A DNA stretch of 51,350 nt, from the NCBI GenBank assembly GCA_944323775.1, contig CALUTT010000035.1:1-51350 (forward strand), given 5' to 3'. This stretch comes from an uncultured Bacteroidales bacterium (GTDB lineage Bacteria > Bacteroidota > Bacteroidia > Bacteroidales > UBA932). Of this stretch, positions 43,871-51,317 are shown piece by piece (the first letter of the stretch is position 1; each line of letters opens with the position of its first letter). A program made the position numbers and the translations under genes. A model generated the notes under the pieces. The model saw only the letters and a list, made by a program, of their open reading frames with translations, did no database searches and was not told the origin of the DNA.

Positions 43871-46800
43871 ATGCATTTGCTTGCCGCAGCCATACTGGCG
43901 ATTACAGCTGCCGCATACGCTTTGCCGTCCCGCGGCATGGATGACTGTCTGGCTTATTCCCGTGCCGACGGTCTGGTTTCAGACACCGTTCTTGACATCT
44001 GTGAGGACGGGGACGGAGTGCTTTGGTTCGCTACTGAGGGAGGACTGAGCCGTTTTGACGGGAGTCGTTTCCATACATATCTGTCAGGGGAAAGCGTGAC
44101 ATCATTATGCGTGGATGCTGACGGAACCATCTGGGTTGGGACAGACCACGGCCTCTATCGTATGGACAGGGAATCAGGCAGCTTCTCACTTTTCGTCATG
44201 CGCAGAGGTTCACCGGAAATCAGGGCTGTGCACAGCAGCCGGGCAGGAGAAGTATGGGCTTATACCTCCGACGGTGTTGTCTGCCGTATAACACCAGACT
44301 GCGGTGACGGGAAACAGCCGCCGGTTTCGGAGGAAGAATCACCGTATTCAGTCGGGTTCGCGGATTTCAGAGGCGCCTATTTCGAGGGCGACTACCGTTA
44401 CTTCCATATATTCGAAGATACCGGAGGTAATATATGGATAGGAGGGAGGGCCACTTCGGCAGCTGTTCTTCCGGGAGGAGATTTGTCTGCCATACGATAT
44501 CCGGTGCGCAATCCGGATATCGAGCATTTTGAAGGCTCGGCTTTCGCTTCCGATGCTTGCGGACAGGTGTATGCCACGGACGACAAGGGATATTTCTCGC
44601 TCTATGACAGCAGGTCGGGTATTTTCAGAACCGTAATGATGATACCGGTGGCTGCGGCTTGCGCTACCACGGATTCGATGGGAAGGATATGGATAGGTGG
44701 AAGGAACGGCCTCGTCAGAATCAGTGATACCGCATGCGGTTTCGAAAGAATCGGCTCCTGGAATGTCATGTGTATGTATACTGACTCGTTCGGGAATGTC
44801 TGGGCGGGTACGGGCAGGGGGCTGCTGATGTTCCCGGAACGTCATGATGCCATAGAGTCTTACTGTGACCTGAATGGCTTGAGTTCTTCATATGTCACTG
44901 CGGTCATGCAGGACAGTGACGCCTTGCTCTGGATCGGTACGCAGAAAGATGGGGTCGACACCCTGAATCTTGCCTCCGGCAAGACGGGTAATTTGAAATA
45001 TACTCTGTTGTCCGGCAGTCTGAGCCCCGGGACAGCAGCGAGAGAGGCCGGAGTGCTCGGACAATATGCCATCCACGGACTGACCCGGGACGGAGGTATC
45101 AACGAGAACAGGGTAAGTGCACTTTATCAGGACAGAGAAGGAACAGTGTACATAGGTCTGTGGTCGCACGTAGGTTTCAATACCTATGACAAGCGCAGCA
45201 GGACGTTCAAGCGTCACTGCATATGGAGTGTGCCTGCCGGTTACATTTTCCCTTTGCTGTTCGAGGGTAACCCTTTCGGCGCGAACTGGTACACGGGTTT
45301 TCTTGAGGATAGCCGGGGCAATCTGTGGTGCTCTACCTGGGAGGGCCTTGGCCTGAACCTTTTCGACAGGTCGAGCGGAGAGTTCTCAGGACGGCATTTC
45401 ATTCCGGGAGATGTACCGAGGATGCCTCGAGGGACAATATGCTCGTATGTGGAAGATGCTCAAGACGGAAGAATATATATTGCCGGAGGCAAGTGGTACG
45501 GGTACTTTGATCTTGCCGGAAGGAATTTCCACAGGTTTGCCGAATCATTCCCTGAGGATTATCCCAATGCAGGCATAATAGGAGCATATTATGCCCATAG
45601 TCCTGCCGAACTAATACCCATGCCAGTCGGTACCATCGACCTCAGAGTCCTTGACAAATATGGGGATGTCGTGGCGGTCGCTGCTGCCAATGCTCTTTTT
45701 TGTCATAATGTCGTGACTTCCGAAGTGGAGGTGCTGTTTCGTCCCGATGACTATTATATAGGATATTCCGTCGTTGGGGGATATGACGGCATCTTCGTGC
45801 GCTGGGGAGATGATGCCGTACTGTTGAGGAGGCGTGATGGCGAAGGGTTCCAGGCCGAACGCGTTTCTGCTGATGATGTCCCGGAAAAGGAAGCATGGCC
45901 GGCCAATGTGCTCGCTGCGGCCGATGGAGCTGCCGTACATGATGTCTATGATGATTGCGGGAGCATTTTTTCCGCGACCAGTGACGGTCTGTTTGAGATA
46001 GAGAACTCTTCGGGACGGATTCTGAGACATTTCAGACATGATCCGTCTGTGCGCGGTTCATTGCCGGACAATACCGTAACCTGCGTGTTCGGGATAGGAG
46101 GGGACTCCCTTTTCGTCAGCACCGGAGCGGGAGTGGCAGTGCTCCTGAAAGGCAGCGGGAGCTTTGTCAATATTTCTGAAGAGGCGCCGAACACTCTTCC
46201 CTCGCGGCTCGCTTCGTGCATAACCGAGGACTCTGGCGGCCTTCTATGGTACGGAACCACTGACAGCGGTCTGTGCTCAATAGATGTGGAAAGCGGGGAA
46301 ATCACGACTTACCGATACCACCCGTGGGAGATGGACGGGCTCCCGGACAATGATGTCAGGGACATTTTCGAGGCTTCTGACGGCTCGCTGTGGGTCGGGA
46401 CAGGAAGAGGCCTCTGCCGCCATGAGGGGGGAATGTTCGTCCGGGAACAAGCTGCGGGAGAAATTTCAGTCCGGAGAATAATCGAAGATCCGGGCGGCAG
46501 GCTCTGGGTTTCTTCTGATGACGGACTGTTTTGCCTTGACGGGCCATCAGGTTCAGTCCTTTCTTTCGGACCGGATGACGGGCTGCTGAATGATGTGTGG
46601 ACAGGAGCGGCTGCGATGCTCGACGACGGAAGGCTTGCGTTCGGGGGGCCGTCGGGACTTGACATCATTGATGCAGATGCCTTGCTTGAACATATCGAGC
46701 CGAAAATAGTGTTCAGTTTCTTCTGCCTGTCCGGAAAGACAGTGTATCACTCTGTGCCCCGCCAAATCCGGTTGAAGTATTCTGACAACAGCTTCTCCGT

Positions 46801-47866
46801 CGATTATGCGATTCCCGGACACAATCATTCGGGGAGGGCGAGCCGCTATCGCCTGCGCGGTTTCGAGAATGAGTGGAGTTATGTAGACGAGGACTGCGGG
46901 ACGGTCAGGTATACGAATCTCCCTTCCGGGAGGTATGCCCTTGAGGTGGAGACTGCTCTCGGTCCGGACAACTGGAGCGGCTCATCGCTTTTTATTGAAG
47001 TATCCCGGGCTCCGTGGCGTACATGGTGGTTCACATGCCTTGCAGTATTGATGGCCTGTGGCGCCGTATTGGCGATAATCCGTCTCCGGGAAGCTTTGCT
47101 CCGGCAGGAGAATGCCAAACTTTCAGAACTTGTCGACCGGCGTACCGAAGAGCTGAAGCTGCAGGTCGACAGCAAGAACAAGTTTTTCTCCATTGTTTCC
47201 CATGACCTGAAAAATCCATTGGGGGCGCTTTCGCTGCTTTCCGAGGAATTGAGCCGGAATTACGGGGAACTGAGTGAGCCTGAACGTATCAGGACAGTGG
47301 AACTTATCCGTGATTCCTCGAAAGGCGCTTCGAAACTTCTGGATGAAATCCTGCTTTGGGCGCTTACCCATTCAGGTGTTATGGTTCCACGTATGCGCGG
47401 ACTGGTATTGCGAGATGTTGTGGAAGCGGTCTTTTTCCTCCATGGTGCATATTCGGTGAAGCGCGGCATAACTCTGGTTAATGCGATCGACCCGGATGTC
47501 ACCGTGCTTGCTGATGCCGACATGTTGTCTGTAGTACTCAGGAACCTTGTCGGGAATGCAATAAAATATTCAAATGCCGGCGGCAGAGTTACGGTAAGTT
47601 GTGAGAGGCTTGCCGGCAAGGCGGTTGTCAGCGTCGTGGACGAGGGTGTCGGGATGACGGAAGAGCAGATGGGAAAATTGTTCCGTCTTGATTCCAAACT
47701 CTGTACTCCCGGGACGGACGGGAACAAGGGAAACGGTTTCGGCCTAGTCTGCGTGCACGAATTTCTTGAAAAGATGAATGAGAGAATCGAAGTGACAAGT
47801 TCTCCAGGTTCGGGAAGCAGGTTTTCATTCACTCTCTCCCTTGCCGGAAGAATGGACCGATCCTGA
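43871..47866 (+). CDS. Sensor histidine kinase with periplasmic propeller and Y_Y_Y domain (HTCS-like, lacking receiver and AraC parts)
   Basis: 1331 residues. Signal peptide MHLLAAAILAITAAAYA; about a dozen Reg_prop/propeller blades with W.GT..GL patterns (WFATEGGLSRFDG, WVGTDHGLYRMD, WAGTGRGLLMFP, WVGTGRGLCRHEGG); Y_Y_Y domain at about 965-1045 (YRLRGFENEWSYVDED...LPSGRYALEV); TM at about 1052-1073; coiled coil; HisKA with SIVSHDLKNPLG (His 1111); HATPase with N-box NLVGNAIKYSN (N1229), DEGVGM and GNGFGLVCVHEFLEKM. Classical Bacteroides hybrid systems continue into a receiver and AraC domain; this one stops, and a separate response regulator follows 95 nt later. The ligand is unknown; hybrid relatives sense carbohydrates. 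Confidence 0.93.
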   Translation: MHLLAAAILAITAAAYALPSRGMDDCLAYSRADGLVSDTVLDICEDGDGVLWFATEGGLSRFDGSRFHTYLSGESVTSLCVDADGTIWVGTDHGLYRMDRESGSFSLFVMRRGSPEIRAVHSSRAGEVWAYTSDGVVCRITPDCGDGKQPPVSEEESPYSVGFADFRGAYFEGDYRYFHIFEDTGGNIWIGGRATSAAVLPGGDLSAIRYPVRNPDIEHFEGSAFASDACGQVYATDDKGYFSLYDSRSGIFRTVMMIPVAAACATTDSMGRIWIGGRNGLVRISDTACGFERIGSWNVMCMYTDSFGNVWAGTGRGLLMFPERHDAIESYCDLNGLSSSYVTAVMQDSDALLWIGTQKDGVDTLNLASGKTGNLKYTLLSGSLSPGTAAREAGVLGQYAIHGLTRDGGINENRVSALYQDREGTVYIGLWSHVGFNTYDKRSRTFKRHCIWSVPAGYIFPLLFEGNPFGANWYTGFLEDSRGNLWCSTWEGLGLNLFDRSSGEFSGRHFIPGDVPRMPRGTICSYVEDAQDGRIYIAGGKWYGYFDLAGRNFHRFAESFPEDYPNAGIIGAYYAHSPAELIPMPVGTIDLRVLDKYGDVVAVAAANALFCHNVVTSEVEVLFRPDDYYIGYSVVGGYDGIFVRWGDDAVLLRRRDGEGFQAERVSADDVPEKEAWPANVLAAADGAAVHDVYDDCGSIFSATSDGLFEIENSSGRILRHFRHDPSVRGSLPDNTVTCVFGIGGDSLFVSTGAGVAVLLKGSGSFVNISEEAPNTLPSRLASCITEDSGGLLWYGTTDSGLCSIDVESGEITTYRYHPWEMDGLPDNDVRDIFEASDGSLWVGTGRGLCRHEGGMFVREQAAGEISVRRIIEDPGGRLWVSSDDGLFCLDGPSGSVLSFGPDDGLLNDVWTGAAAMLDDGRLAFGGPSGLDIIDADALLEHIEPKIVFSFFCLSGKTVYHSVPRQIRLKYSDNSFSVDYAIPGHNHSGRASRYRLRGFENEWSYVDEDCGTVRYTNLPSGRYALEVETALGPDNWSGSSLFIEVSRAPWRTWWFTCLAVLMACGAVLAIIRLREALLRQENAKLSELVDRRTEELKLQVDSKNKFFSIVSHDLKNPLGALSLLSEELSRNYGELSEPERIRTVELIRDSSKGASKLLDEILLWALTHSGVMVPRMRGLVLRDVVEAVFFLHGAYSVKRGITLVNAIDPDVTVLADADMLSVVLRNLVGNAIKYSNAGGRVTVSCERLAGKAVVSVVDEGVGMTEEQMGKLFRLDSKLCTPGTDGNKGNGFGLVCVHEFLEKMNERIEVTSSPGSGSRFSFTLSLAGRMDRS

Positions 47867-47868
47867 AC

Positions 47869-47939
47869 TGTGGTGAAATTCACTGACAATGTTTTCCTGA
47901 ATTATAGTGCAGATGTGACGGAATGATAGTCTAACTTTG
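47869..47939 (+). promoter_or_regulatory. Promoter and upstream element of the response regulator gene (copy 1 of a shared 71-nt motif)
   Basis: The -7 box TAACTTTG (47932-47939) has no TTTG 19-21 nt upstream. Upstream are TGTGGTGAAATTCACTGACA (47869-47888), which contains the dyad GTGAA-A-TTCAC, and TTCCTGAAT (47894-47902). The same elements at the same distances occur at 48681-48751. The lack of a -33 box suggests that an activator is needed. Confidence 0.65.
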
Positions 47940-47961
47940 CGCACAATACAAAAACCGAGCG

Positions 47962-48642
47962 ATGAAAGGAGAAATATCGACAAGCCAGGATGCTTCAGTA
48001 CATATTCTCATAGCAGACGATTCCGAGATATTCAGGGCCGGTATCAAGGCTATTCTTGGGTCGGAGAGGTCGGTTTGCGTCGATTCGGAAGCGGCATCCT
48101 GCAACCAGATCAGGGAGATACTCGAGGATGGCCGTGTGCCTGATGTGATTCTGCTCGACATTTCCATGGATAAGGAGGATGACGGGCTTGAGATGCTGTC
48201 GTGGCTGAACGGGAATTATCCTGGAATCAAGATTGTCATCTTGTCGCACTATAAGGAACTGAGATTCATAGTTGAGGCTGTAAGAAAAGGGGCCAGGGCC
48301 TACCTGGCAAAGGATACGTCTCCTTCTGAGCTCATCGGGGCGCTGACGGCGGTCCGCCAGGGGAACGGTGTGTATTTCGGCGAGAGTATACCTTCCGAGC
48401 TCCTGGCAAGGAGCTTCGGCAGCGATGACAATATGCACAAGGGACGTCCGTACAGACTCAGTGACAGGGAGATGGAGATACTCAAGATGCTCTCCAGGGG
48501 CCATTCGGTGAAGGAGATATCCAATGTGCTTGCCATCAACGTGTCCACTGTGGAGTCCTACAAGGAACGCATTAAGAACAAACTGGGTGCAGATACGACG
48601 ATGGAGGCAGTGGTATTCGCCGTTAAGCAAGGCTTGTTCTGA
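47962..48642 (+). CDS. NarL/LuxR-type response regulator
   Basis: 226 residues. Receiver domain at about 13-130: acidic pair in ILIADDSEIFRAG (D19-D20), phospho-acceptor D66 in DVILLDISM, and Lys 117 in AYLAKDTSPSE. C-terminal LuxR HTH at about 160-222: LSDREMEILKMLSRGHSVKEISNVLAINVSTVESYKERIKNKLGA. It is the likely partner of the kinase just upstream. NarL-type regulators more often pair with HisKA_3 kinases, so the combination with a HisKA kinase of HTCS type is unusual. It probably controls its own promoter and that of the secreted pair downstream. Confidence 0.94.
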   Translation: MKGEISTSQDASVHILIADDSEIFRAGIKAILGSERSVCVDSEAASCNQIREILEDGRVPDVILLDISMDKEDDGLEMLSWLNGNYPGIKIVILSHYKELRFIVEAVRKGARAYLAKDTSPSELIGALTAVRQGNGVYFGESIPSELLARSFGSDDNMHKGRPYRLSDREMEILKMLSRGHSVKEISNVLAINVSTVESYKERIKNKLGADTTMEAVVFAVKQGLF

Positions 48643-48680
48643 CTTTGACTATTATGGAAAACACGTATATATCTCTGATT

Positions 48681-48751
48681 TGTGGTGGAATATCCTGACA
48701 CGGAATTCCTGAATCTCATTACATGCGTGTCGGGAGGTCGGGCTAAATTTG
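48681..48751 (+). promoter_or_regulatory. Promoter and upstream element of the secreted gene pair (copy 2 of the shared 71-nt motif)
   Basis: TGTGGTGGAATATCCTGACA (48681-48700), TTCCTGAAT (48706-48714), and -7 box TAAATTTG (48744-48751). It aligns with 47869-47939 over 71 nt without gaps, with 47 identities by my count, clustered in three blocks. No -33 box. It predicts a leader of about 20 nt to ATG 48776. Confidence 0.65.
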
Positions 48752-48775
48752 TTTCCAGCTTATTATTCGCCCGAT

Positions 48776-50035
48776 ATGAAACTACGAATCATGGCTCTCG
48801 CATCGAGCCTTCTGTGTGCGGCTGTCTGTCTGTCCGCCCAGGATGATCCTTCAGGAACCGTCATCCTCAAACTCTCCAACCGCTATGCCGGTGAAAACTC
48901 CTTCATCCCTGCCGACTTTACCGACGAGGCCATAGTCATGACCAGGGAGAACAACCTCAGTTCGGAGAACGGCGGCTGGGAGTTTGCGCTCTTCGGCCCG
49001 GTGAACGGGCTGTCATACATCCAGCGGATACCTGAAAATGGCTGGACGTCCATGATAGCCCTGAAGCCGGAGACCGGCTATGTCGCCAGAATCCAGAAAG
49101 GCTTTACCAATTGGGACAATATGGTTGAGCCAAACTATGTGTATGTGGGCATATACTGCGTCGGTTGGAGAACGGCGGCTGGCGATGACGGAGGAATAAT
49201 CGGCGCCAACCTGAAATATGTCTGCCCGTTCAGGCCGGAGGTGGCTCCCGTCAGCGACAGAATTTTCAGCAACGGGTCCGTGTCGCACTCCGGGCTGGCA
49301 CTCTGGTATATCGAAGAGGCGGATGCCGACCGCAACGGCGTGATCGAGAACTCTGAAATGCAGGAGGTGAAGACACTCGGGCGCAACTTTCCCGGAAGGG
49401 TCGATCTTCCGGATTATCTCGAGGGACTGTGGAGGTTCGAGAACCTTGAGGAACTGTATATATCTGACGGGAATTTTACCCTTGGGAAAGAACTCCGTGT
49501 CACGCACGACAAGCTGAAGAAGATCACGCTTGACTACCATGGGGATCTTGAATACATAGACCTCAGCGGCTGTCCCAATCTTGAGACAGTCTATGTCATG
49601 CACTGTGCCCTGAAAAGCGTGGAACTGCCCTCTTCTGTGGTCGACCTCGACCTTGCAGGCAACAATATCGTGAGACTGGACCTTTGCGGCCTTCCTCATT
49701 TGAAAAGGCTGGTCATCCGGGATAATGAACTTGAAACCCTGGATGTAGGCTGCCTGCCTGAACTTGAAATACTCGCCTGTCAGAACAACAGGCTTCAGAC
49801 TCTTGACCTGAGTGCGAATCCAGGATTGACGCAACTGTATTGTGAGAATAATCTGATTGAGGAGCTTGACATCTCGGGCAATGCGTCGATAGTGGTCCTT
49901 TCCGTGGCGAGAAACGGCCAGCAGAATAGCCTGCACCGTCTGTATATCCCGCCCGGGAAGACAAAGCGGGAGTACAGGAGCTCTGAATCCGGACCGCTGT
50001 CGTGGTTCTCGGGAGTGGAAGTCATAAATAAATGA
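48776..50035 (+). CDS. Secreted protein with an EF-hand loop and leucine-rich repeats
   Basis: 419 residues. Signal peptide at about 1-19 (MKLRIMALASSLLCAAVCLSAQ). An unrecognised N-terminal domain of about 160 residues is rich in aromatic residues (GGWEFALFGPVNGLSYIQRIPENGWTSM). Residues 183-194, DADRNGVIENSE, form a textbook EF-hand/dockerin-type calcium loop (D1, D3, N5, G6, I8, E12). About 250-395 is a run of ~21-residue LRRs of the type LEILACQNNRLQTLDLSANPGL. No C-terminal type IX sorting signal seen. The start is ATG 48776, not 48749, because the signal peptide begins there and 48749 lies in the -7 box. The stop overlaps the next start (ATGA). Confidence 0.85.
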   Translation: MKLRIMALASSLLCAAVCLSAQDDPSGTVILKLSNRYAGENSFIPADFTDEAIVMTRENNLSSENGGWEFALFGPVNGLSYIQRIPENGWTSMIALKPETGYVARIQKGFTNWDNMVEPNYVYVGIYCVGWRTAAGDDGGIIGANLKYVCPFRPEVAPVSDRIFSNGSVSHSGLALWYIEEADADRNGVIENSEMQEVKTLGRNFPGRVDLPDYLEGLWRFENLEELYISDGNFTLGKELRVTHDKLKKITLDYHGDLEYIDLSGCPNLETVYVMHCALKSVELPSSVVDLDLAGNNIVRLDLCGLPHLKRLVIRDNELETLDVGCLPELEILACQNNRLQTLDLSANPGLTQLYCENNLIEELDISGNASIVVLSVARNGQQNSLHRLYIPPGKTKREYRSSESGPLSWFSGVEVINK

Positions 50036-50838
50036 AACGTAATATGAGGAAGATCGTTTTTGCGCTTTGCGCCATGGCCATGTTCTGGCCTGTAGCAGTC
50101 TGCCAGGAAAAAACCTACAAGGTAGGGGATGTTTTCTACGAAGAAGGAAAGGCCGTCGGGGTAGTGTTCGCCGTCGAGGATGGCGGAAGACACGGGAAGG
50201 TTGTCAGGCTGTGGGACTTTACTTCTGTCGGTCGTTGCTGGGGCGATTCCTGGGGAACCGGTGATGTGGGGTACGGCCGGGAATTCTACAGGCTTTACCG
50301 TTCCCAGGACAATAAATTGCTTCACGCAACCGTTACCGAAGATGCGGTACATAATGCCAACTCCGGAGCTACGGACATGAACGACGGGGCTCTCAACAGC
50401 AGGCGTATTGTCTGGAACTGGTATTATAAGCGTTCTGGTGACGGTTCTCTGTCCACGGAACTCTACTGTCCTCTGCTGCGCAGCATTATGGGAATTTGCA
50501 ATCCTGAGCTTTTCGATTCTGTTACTTCCCGGGATGAATCCGATGCATTTAACTATTACGATCCGGTACGTGAAGGTCATTGGTATCTCCCGGCAGTGGG
50601 CGAGCTCGAGGAACTGTACGGCCTCTGTGCCCAGGAAGGTCTGAACGAAGCCATAGTGGCTGCCGGAGGAAAGGCTTTGTACGGGTTCTACTGGTCCTCT
50701 ACCGAACTCGAGTGGGATGACGGTGATGTCACTGATGCCTACACCTATAATATCATCGGAGGCTACTCCCATTATATGCGAAAGTGTGACGGGATCAGCG
50801 ATCCTCCTGTTTATGTGAGGGCAGTCCGACGTTTCTGA
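50032..50838 (+). CDS. Secreted DUF1566/Lcl C-terminal-like protein
   Basis: 268 residues. Signal peptide MRKIVFALCAMAMFWPVAVC (signal peptidase I or II uncertain). The mature part starts with EKTYKVGDVFYEEGKAVGVVF and ends with the pattern GHWYLPAVGELEELY ... FYWSSTELEWDD ... YNIIGGYSHYMRKCD ... VYVRAVRRF, which follows the DUF1566/FGE-sulfatase-like layout (W.LP...EL, WSST, VRAVR). Function unknown; such domains are common on Bacteroidetes surface proteins. ATG 50032 overlaps the LRR gene stop, so the two products are probably made in fixed ratio. Confidence 0.82.
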   Translation: MKRNMRKIVFALCAMAMFWPVAVCQEKTYKVGDVFYEEGKAVGVVFAVEDGGRHGKVVRLWDFTSVGRCWGDSWGTGDVGYGREFYRLYRSQDNKLLHATVTEDAVHNANSGATDMNDGALNSRRIVWNWYYKRSGDGSLSTELYCPLLRSIMGICNPELFDSVTSRDESDAFNYYDPVREGHWYLPAVGELEELYGLCAQEGLNEAIVAAGGKALYGFYWSSTELEWDDGDVTDAYTYNIIGGYSHYMRKCDGISDPPVYVRAVRRF

Positions 50839-50895
50839 CGTAAGTCACGATATGGATGGGCCGGAACAAGTTTTCCAAAATTTTTGCAAGAATAA

Positions 50896-50926
50896 TTTGG
50901 AAGTTCAGGAAAAGTTACTACCTTTG
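50896..50926 (+). promoter_or_regulatory. rRNA promoter P1
   Basis: TTTG (50896-50899), 19 nt, TACCTTTG (50919-50926), a perfect match, with A/T-rich sequence upstream. Its transcript reads through P2 and P3 before 16S. Confidence 0.88.
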
Positions 50927-51113
50927 CTGCCCCTTTCGGAAACGAGGGGACACAAAAAGTTCTTTTAAAAAAATCTTTCAAATTTTTTAAATAAAAATTT
51001 GCAGATTCGAGAAAAGTTACTACCTTTGCTGCCCCTTTCGGAAACGAGGGGACACAAAAAAAGTTCTTTCAAAAAATCTTTCAAATTTTTTAAATAAAAA
51101 TTTGCAGATTCAA
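50909..51113 (+). repeat. Tandem ~102-bp duplication carrying rRNA promoter elements
   Basis: Copy 1 at 50909-51010 and copy 2 at 51011-51113 are nearly identical, each running from GAAAAGTTACTACCTTTGC through CCCCTTTCGG..CGAGGGG and an A/T-rich tract to TTTGCAGATTC. Differences are a few bases and one base of length. Each junction places a -33 box 19 nt from the next -7 box, so duplication of the unit creates a further promoter. The second copy ends by providing the -33 of P3. Confidence 0.9.
50998..51028 (+). promoter_or_regulatory. rRNA promoter P2
   Basis: TTTG (50998-51001), 19 nt, TACCTTTG (51021-51028). Upstream is an A/T-rich tract that could act as an UP element. Confidence 0.88.
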
Positions 51114-51131
51114 AAAAAGCAACTACCTTTG
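51101..51131 (+). promoter_or_regulatory. rRNA promoter P3
   Basis: TTTG (51101-51104), 19 nt, TACCTTTG (51124-51131). The downstream sequence (GTAGTCCCAATC) differs from that after P1 and P2, so its initially transcribed region is different. Confidence 0.88.
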
Positions 51132-51159
51132 TAGTCCCAATCAAAACGAGGGAATGGCC

Positions 51160-51185
51160 ATCAGCCGACAGCGGCTGGTTTTTTT
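51160..51185 (+). terminator. Terminator-like hairpin in the rRNA leader
   Basis: CAGCCG-ACAG-CGGCTG (51162-51177), extended by a U-G and an A-U pair, followed directly by seven Ts (51179-51185). It has the form of an intrinsic terminator but lies between the promoters and 16S, so it must be overridden or act as an attenuator. The remaining leader to 51317 has a TTTCTTTGAA boxA-like stretch (51267-51276) and a GTAC/GTAC mini-hairpin; nothing else recognised. Confidence 0.7.
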
Positions 51186-51317
51186 AGCGCCAGAATTGAA
51201 AGATCATTGAAAAGACTGAAGGAAAGTACAAGCAAGTACCGAGAACAGAAAGAACGAGAGCGTTGATTTCTTTGAAGAAGAAAGTCAGGGGGTCGAGCTA
51301 AGAAGTATAGAGAATAT

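Noticed and set aside
49013-50772. Two open frames of 307 and 325 residues on the minus strand
   Set aside because: Antisense of the LRR and DUF1566-like genes, whose plus-strand frames have signal peptides, domains and coupled start/stop.
50909-51131. CRISPR-like repeats
   Set aside because: The ~102-bp units are adjacent duplications containing promoters, without spacers or cas genes.
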